A stretch of DNA of 60,264 nucleotides from Gammaproteobacteria bacterium. Lineage in GTDB: Bacteria > Pseudomonadota > Gammaproteobacteria > Steroidobacterales > PWYM01. The first letter of the stretch is position 1, and each line of letters starts with the position of its first letter. The stretch lies in contig PWYM01000267.1 in NCBI GenBank assembly GCA_003567855.1, forward strand, positions 1 through 60,264. The letters run 5' to 3'. This document shows positions 56,601-60,264 of this stretch, one piece after another. A program made the translations under genes and the position numbers. The notes beneath the pieces were generated by a model. It was not told where the DNA came from. It did not search any database and worked only from the letters and a program-made list of their open reading frames with translations.

Positions 56601-56737
56601 AACATGCCGGGCCAGTCGATGTCCGGAAAGCGCTCCAGCGGCAGCAGTCGGCCCGACAGCAGGCCGATCACCGCGACCGCGGCAAACACCATCAGGCAGG
56701 CGACGGGGCGCCGCAGTGCAAGCTCGGTGTGCCTCAT
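53687..56737 (-). CDS. RND efflux permease, second of the pair
   Basis: 1016-residue proton-driven efflux pump subunit with the RND plan: helix 1, a large periplasmic loop, six helices, second loop, five helices. The ATG at 56737 has AGGAGG 7 nt upstream and overlaps the stop of the first permease gene. In helix 4 the proton-relay region reads AIGMLVDNSVVVTESI: only one Asp, followed by Asn, where multidrug pumps such as MexB have Asp-Asp. The helix-4 pattern suggests a branch distinct from classical HAE1 pumps. With the permease before it, a heteromeric pump like MdtBC is possible. Confidence 0.92.
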   Translation of the reverse strand: MRHTELALRRPVACLMVFAAVAVIGLLSGRLLPLERFPDIDWPGMFVVIPYEGSTPAEVEREITRPVEEVLATLPGLRSMTSTSRESRVEVMMEFGWDHDMTTAGIDARARVEAIRDRLPADLRRIQIYTGSTGDQPIMVLRFSGDRDISGEFELLDRSVKRRIERLEGVSRVDLQGVEPDEIRILLDADRVAAHGLALGDLRHRLERSNFAVSAGRISADGMRFAVRPAGQFTSLDDIRELALNAAGLRLGDVAEIALRAPDRSYGRRLNGTYAAALNIYRTPGANIVEVADRVRDELARIGELPEMQGIQIFDLDNQATSIRQSLTDLLQAGLIGALLALAVLYVFLRQWRMTLLVTLSVPFALLITLAAMYFAGISLNILSMMGLMLAIGMLVDNSVVVTESIARYRQAAPEDPHGASIAGVREVGLAVIAGTATTIAVFAPIAFGEKVDITIFLTHVAVTITVAVIASLLIAQTLIPMLAARLPTPPPPRAGGWLLRLSDLYARALALALRRRVWTGVVVLSILVAGLVLPPRFITFDAFPQESSRRLFMPYHVQGIHSLDRVASAVERVEAYLLDNRDRLDIESVYSFYDEGRAESTILLREGPGKRVPTAEVIREIQAGLPTIAIGEPSFQFEQQGGGDGFQMIVRGDSTDVLADLVPELRRRLLALDIFENLNADLGSGEREVRISIDAERAARAGLGNRDIADAIRVALRGDRLREYRGDQGEIAVRLAYRESDRQSLEDLARLPLYTPDGDRVTLGSLAAFETVPAPRAIRRVDRETAVTLTGVLPHGVSAEEIRPRVREVMEEFELPPGYDWRFGRGLERTDQSQAIIFQSLLLAVVLIFIVMAALFESAIHPLSILVSIAFSIVGVLVFFALTGTTFSFMASIGIMILMGIVVNNGIVLVDHINNLRREGLPRLEAILTGGRNRLRPILMTVATTVLGLAPLALGTTQVGGDGPPYYPMARAIIGGLLFSTLVSLVVVPYVYSLLDDTAAWSRRVGRLGRPAPLA

Positions 56738-59700
56738 GTCCGTGCCTCCTGCACGCCGCCGGTGGTCGCCGCGGCGGGTTGTCCGGCGCCCGCGAGCAGG
56801 GAGTAGACCACCGGGATCACCACCAGCGTCAGCAGCGTCGCGGTCAGCAGCCCGCCGATCACCGCGATCGCCATCGGCGCGCGCACTTCGGCGCCTTCGC
56901 CGAAGCCCAGCGCCATCGGCAGCAGCCCCAGCGCGGTCGTCATCGTCGTCATCAGGATCGGCCGCAGCCTGGCGCGGGTCGCGTCGCGTATCGCCTGCAT
57001 CTTTTCCACGCCGCGGTCGCGCAGCTGGTTGATGAAGTCGACCAACACGATCGCATTGTTGACAACGATCCCGGTGAGCATGATCACGCCTATGAAGGCG
57101 ACCACGCTCAGCGTAGTACCGGTCAGCCACAGCGCGAGCACCACGCCGACCAGCGCCAGCGGGATCGTGAACAGGATCACGAAGGGGTGGACCAGGGACT
57201 CGAACTTCGACGCCATCACGAGGTAGACGAGGAACACGGCCATCAGCAGCGAGAACTGCATCGAACCCAGCGCTTCGCGCATTTCCTCCGTCTGGCCGGT
57301 GATGCGCAGCGACACCCCCTCGGGTAGCGGCACCGACGAGAGCAGCGCCTCGGCGGCCACCACGGCGCTGCCCAGATCGCCGCGCTCGATGCCGGCCGAG
57401 ACGGTCGCCGCACGCGACTGGTCGACGCGCCGGATCTCGGCCGGGCCCGGCATGACCCGGATATCGGCGACCGCCTCCAGGGGGACGGGGCGGGCCGAGT
57501 TCGGGTTCATGATGAGGTTGCGCAGTTCGGCGATGGAGGTGTTGCGCGCATCCACGCTGCGCACGAGCACATCGATCTCGCGATCACGCCACGTGTAGCG
57601 GGTCGCCACGTCGCCACGCACGTTCGCGACGACGCGGTCGGCCACGTCGCGCACCACGAGGCCGAGCTGCGCGGCACGCGCGTGGTCGAACACCACCTGC
57701 AGCTCCGGGTTGCCGGTTTCGACGCTCGACCTGATGTCGGCAAAACGGTCATCGCCGGCGAGCGTGGCGGCGACAGCCGACGCGGTGACCGCCAGCGCGT
57801 CGAGGTCGTGTCCGGAAATTTCAACCTCCAGTGGGGTCGCGAAGCTCAGGATCTCGGGTCGCCGGAATTCGTAGTCCACGCCGGGAATCCGATCGAGCTC
57901 GGTACGCATCCGGCGCATCGCCGCGTCTTCGTCGGCACGCGTCGTGCCGCGCGCCAGGCGTACGTGCAGCGTGCCGGTATGTTCACCGGCGTCCACCGGA
58001 TTGGCGTCGAGGCGGTGGCCGGTGCCCGCGGCCGAATAGGTCAGCGTCACCCCGTCGACGGCGGCGGCGGCGCGCTGCGCCCCCTGTATCGCGCGGTCGG
58101 TCTGGGCGAGCGACGCGCCCGGTCGCAACCGGATGTCGACCGCGAACTCGCCCTGCGAAAGCTGTGGCACCAGCTCGGTGCCGAGTCGCGGTACCAGCAG
58201 CATCGTGCCCGCGAACACCGCGGCGGCCGTGACGACGACCACGCCCCGGCGTCGCAGTGACGCATCGAGCAGCGGGACATACACGTATTCGGCGACGCGC
58301 AGGAACCCCTGGCAGGGCCGCACCAGCAGCACCCGGGCCAACGCACGCACCCCGCGGGCGCCGAAACGCAGCGGCCTGCGCAGCTGTCGCAGCAGCCAGC
58401 CCACGGCCCGCGTACCGCGACCCGGCGGGCTCTCGGGCTCCGGCGGCAGCGTCGTGCCACGCCGGGCACCGGCCGACGCGAGCATCGGCAGCAGCGTCAG
58501 TGCGACGAGCAGCGACAGCAACAGCGCAAAGGTGACCGTCAGCGCCTGGTCGCGGAACAGCTGGCCGGCGATGCCGGTGACGAACACCATCGGGAAGAAC
58601 ACCGCGACGGTGGTCAGCGTCGCCGCGGTGACTGCGCCGGCGACCTCGCGGGTGCCCTCGCGCGCCGCGGTCAGCAGGTCGTCGCCGTTTTCCCGGCGAC
58701 GCGTGATGTTTTCCAGCACGACGATGGAGTTGTCGACGAGCAGTCCGATCGCGAGCGCGATACCACCCAGTGACATGATGTTCAGCGTCAGTCCGGATGC
58801 GAACATCAGCAGGAAGCTGCCGACGACCGAGACCGGTATCGCAAGCCCGATCACCACCGTCGCGCGCAGATCGCGCAGAAAGCCATAGAGCAGCAGTACC
58901 GCGAGTACGCCACCGATGAGTGCTGCCGACTGGACCTGGTGGATCGCCGATGCAATGAAGACCGACTGGTCATTGACGATCGTCAGTCGCACGTTGTCGG
59001 GCAGTTCCCGGCGCAGTGCCTCCACGCGCTCGTGCACGGCCGCTGCCGTACGCACCGTATTCGCATCGCCCTCCCGGTAGAGGCCGAGCTCGATGCTTTC
59101 CCGCCCGTCGACCCGGGTGATGGTCTCGCGTTCGCGGTGGCCGCGGGTCACCTCGGCGACGTCGCGAAGGTAGACGGGCTGGCGATCACGCACTGCGATG
59201 ATTGCACCGGCCATGTCGTCCACGGTGCGGAACTCGTTGACCGTGCGCACCAGGAAGCGCTCGACCCCCTGTTCGAGCCGGCCGCCGGACAGATTGACGT
59301 TTTCAGCCCTCAGCCGCGCCGCGACCGTCTCTACTGACAGGCCTAGCTGCGACAGGCGCTGCTGGTCGGCGAGCACGTGGATCTCCTCCTCGAGACCACC
59401 GCTGACGTGGACCGCGGCAACACCGCCGACGGATTCGAGTCGCCGCTTGATCTGCTCTTCGGCGTAGGTGCGCAGGACCTGCAGCCGTTCGTCAGGGTCA
59501 CGGTATTCGAGCAGCCCGTTCGCTGTACTGCGGACCTCATCGTCATCGGCGGCGATCGCGAGCCGCATGATCGGCTCACTCGCGGGGTCGAATCTGAGCA
59601 GCAGCGGGCGGCGCGCCTCGAGCGGCAGTTCGAGTACGTCGAGTTTCTCGCGCACCTCGATGCCGGCGACGTCCATGCGTGTGCCCCACGCGAACTCGAG

Positions 59701-59976
59701 CGTCACGTCCGACTGCTCGGCGCGCGAGACCGAACGCACCCGTCGAACGCCGCTGACCACGCCCACGGCGTCCTCCACCGCGCGCGTCAGAAGCGTCTCG
59801 ACCTCCTGCGGTGCCGCCCCCGGCAGTTCGGTGCGCACCGTGAGGGTCGGGTACGCGAGATCGGGCAGCAGCGTCACCGCGAGCCGTGACAGCGCAACCA
59901 GCCCGAACAGCACCAGCGCGAAGGTGAACATGGCCACCGTCACGGGCCGATCGGTGGCGACATCGATGAGCTTCAT
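56734..59976 (-). CDS. RND efflux permease, first of the pair
   Basis: 1080-residue RND pump subunit. It starts LIDVATDRPVTVAMFTF with the usual first helix, and helix 4 reads AIGLLVDNSIVVLENI, again with one Asp followed by Asn. Between helices 6 and 7 there is a long Arg-rich cytosolic linker (about residues 505-570) with a predicted amphipathic helix, longer than in its partner. The gene follows the adaptor gene by 15 nt and overlaps the next permease gene (ATGA), so all three are cotranscribed. No outer-membrane factor gene lies within the window. Confidence 0.93.
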   Translation of the reverse strand: MKLIDVATDRPVTVAMFTFALVLFGLVALSRLAVTLLPDLAYPTLTVRTELPGAAPQEVETLLTRAVEDAVGVVSGVRRVRSVSRAEQSDVTLEFAWGTRMDVAGIEVREKLDVLELPLEARRPLLLRFDPASEPIMRLAIAADDDEVRSTANGLLEYRDPDERLQVLRTYAEEQIKRRLESVGGVAAVHVSGGLEEEIHVLADQQRLSQLGLSVETVAARLRAENVNLSGGRLEQGVERFLVRTVNEFRTVDDMAGAIIAVRDRQPVYLRDVAEVTRGHRERETITRVDGRESIELGLYREGDANTVRTAAAVHERVEALRRELPDNVRLTIVNDQSVFIASAIHQVQSAALIGGVLAVLLLYGFLRDLRATVVIGLAIPVSVVGSFLLMFASGLTLNIMSLGGIALAIGLLVDNSIVVLENITRRRENGDDLLTAAREGTREVAGAVTAATLTTVAVFFPMVFVTGIAGQLFRDQALTVTFALLLSLLVALTLLPMLASAGARRGTTLPPEPESPPGRGTRAVGWLLRQLRRPLRFGARGVRALARVLLVRPCQGFLRVAEYVYVPLLDASLRRRGVVVVTAAAVFAGTMLLVPRLGTELVPQLSQGEFAVDIRLRPGASLAQTDRAIQGAQRAAAAVDGVTLTYSAAGTGHRLDANPVDAGEHTGTLHVRLARGTTRADEDAAMRRMRTELDRIPGVDYEFRRPEILSFATPLEVEISGHDLDALAVTASAVAATLAGDDRFADIRSSVETGNPELQVVFDHARAAQLGLVVRDVADRVVANVRGDVATRYTWRDREIDVLVRSVDARNTSIAELRNLIMNPNSARPVPLEAVADIRVMPGPAEIRRVDQSRAATVSAGIERGDLGSAVVAAEALLSSVPLPEGVSLRITGQTEEMREALGSMQFSLLMAVFLVYLVMASKFESLVHPFVILFTIPLALVGVVLALWLTGTTLSVVAFIGVIMLTGIVVNNAIVLVDFINQLRDRGVEKMQAIRDATRARLRPILMTTMTTALGLLPMALGFGEGAEVRAPMAIAVIGGLLTATLLTLVVIPVVYSLLAGAGQPAAATTGGVQEART

Positions 59977-59991
59977 GGTTGCCGCCCCGGA

Positions 59992-60264
59992 TCAGGAGTC
60001 GAGGTCGGCCGTGTCGCCGATCAGTTCGACGCGGGCACCGTCACGCAGGCCGCTCTGGCCGACGATGACGACGCGGTCGCCGGGCTCGAGTCCGTCGACG
60101 ACCTGGACGCGGTCGCCGCTGGCATAGCCCGTGGTGATGCGCTGCCGCTCGGCCGTTCCGTCGTTGATCCGGAACACCGCGTCGGCCCCGTCGCCGTCGA
60201 GCAGCGCGACGCGAGGAATCAGCAGCGCGTCGGGGCGGCTGTCGTAGATCACCGAGACCCGGCC
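59992..60264 (-). CDS. RND periplasmic adaptor, C-terminal part (cut by window edge)
   Basis: C-terminal 90 residues of a membrane-fusion (HlyD/MexA-type) adaptor; the frame is open to the end of the window, so the N-terminus lies beyond it. DALLIPRVALLDGDGADAVF is the beta-barrel strand typical of the adaptor end (quoted in part), then VVDGLEPGDRVVIVGQSGLRDG, the membrane-proximal hairpin signature (read in two parts). It would link the two RND permeases to an outer-membrane channel. First gene of the three-gene operon. Confidence 0.88.
   Translation of the reverse strand, partial: GRVSVIYDSRPDALLIPRVALLDGDGADAVFRINDGTAERQRITTGYASGDRVQVVDGLEPGDRVVIVGQSGLRDGARVELIGDTADLDS

Overview
The window reads as chromosome of a high-GC gammaproteobacterium. 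Four conserved neighbourhoods support this: bepA / bcp / gcvR / dapA followed by a BamC-like lipoprotein, the SRP RNA followed by dnaX-ybaB-recR, rsgA divergent from orn, and ppsA divergent from ppsR. A complete Mla lipid-transport set and several TonB-dependent receptors show an outer membrane. The order cannot be fixed by reading alone; the mix of TonB receptors, a carotenoid oxygenase, SDRs and a steroid-reductase-like protein resembles marine or soil oligotrophic lineages such as Woeseiales or Steroidobacterales (inference). No prophage, insertion sequence or CRISPR array was seen.

Layout. 1-5.2 kb: class I fructose-bisphosphate aldolase, then mlaFEDCB, with mlaA convergent on the other strand. 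5.2-10.7 kb: bepA, PIN-PhoH ATPase, bcp and gcvR on the minus strand, divergent from dapA and a very short BamC-like lipoprotein. 10.7-15 kb: tRNA-Ser(GGA), a methyltransferase, an alpha/beta hydrolase, a GDT1-type metal exporter, and a TPR protein with a 2-oxoglutarate/Fe(II) oxygenase domain. 15-29.6 kb is the main accessory region: a TonB receptor on the minus strand; then, on the plus strand, a tandem HxlR regulator, a carotenoid cleavage oxygenase, an MFS carrier, an SDR, an acyl-CoA synthetase, a second TonB receptor, an NTF2-like protein, a second SDR and a DUF1295 reductase. Most of these are packed with ATGA overlaps or near-zero gaps. 29.7-36.7 kb: outer-membrane barrel protein, BCCT transporter, OB-fold-like lipoprotein, TraB-family membrane protein, thioredoxin-like protein, a lipoprotein with a COG3650-like domain and a class II aldolase/adducin protein. 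36.7-42.2 kb: housekeeping block (ffs, dnaX, ybaB, recR, HIT, rsgA, orn, DUF938 methyltransferase). 42.2-51.9 kb: rhomboid protease, a two-component system with a sigma-54 activator, MAPEG protein, ppsA/ppsR, phosphoglucomutase, DUF1249. 52-60.3 kb: coiled-coil protein of unknown function, lipoprotein Cu/Zn superoxide dismutase, two tandem RND pumps and the end of their adaptor, cut by the window edge.

How the parts may work together. The 15-29.6 kb region looks like an uptake-and-processing locus for a hydrophobic compound: outer-membrane import (two TonB receptors), inner-membrane transport (MFS), oxidative cleavage (carotenoid oxygenase), redox steps (two SDRs, DUF1295) and CoA activation. 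It is probably controlled by the unusual double-HxlR regulator through an inverted repeat lying inside the promoter ahead of the oxygenase. The substrate (apocarotenoid, stilbene, terpenoid or steroid-like) is inferred, not proven.
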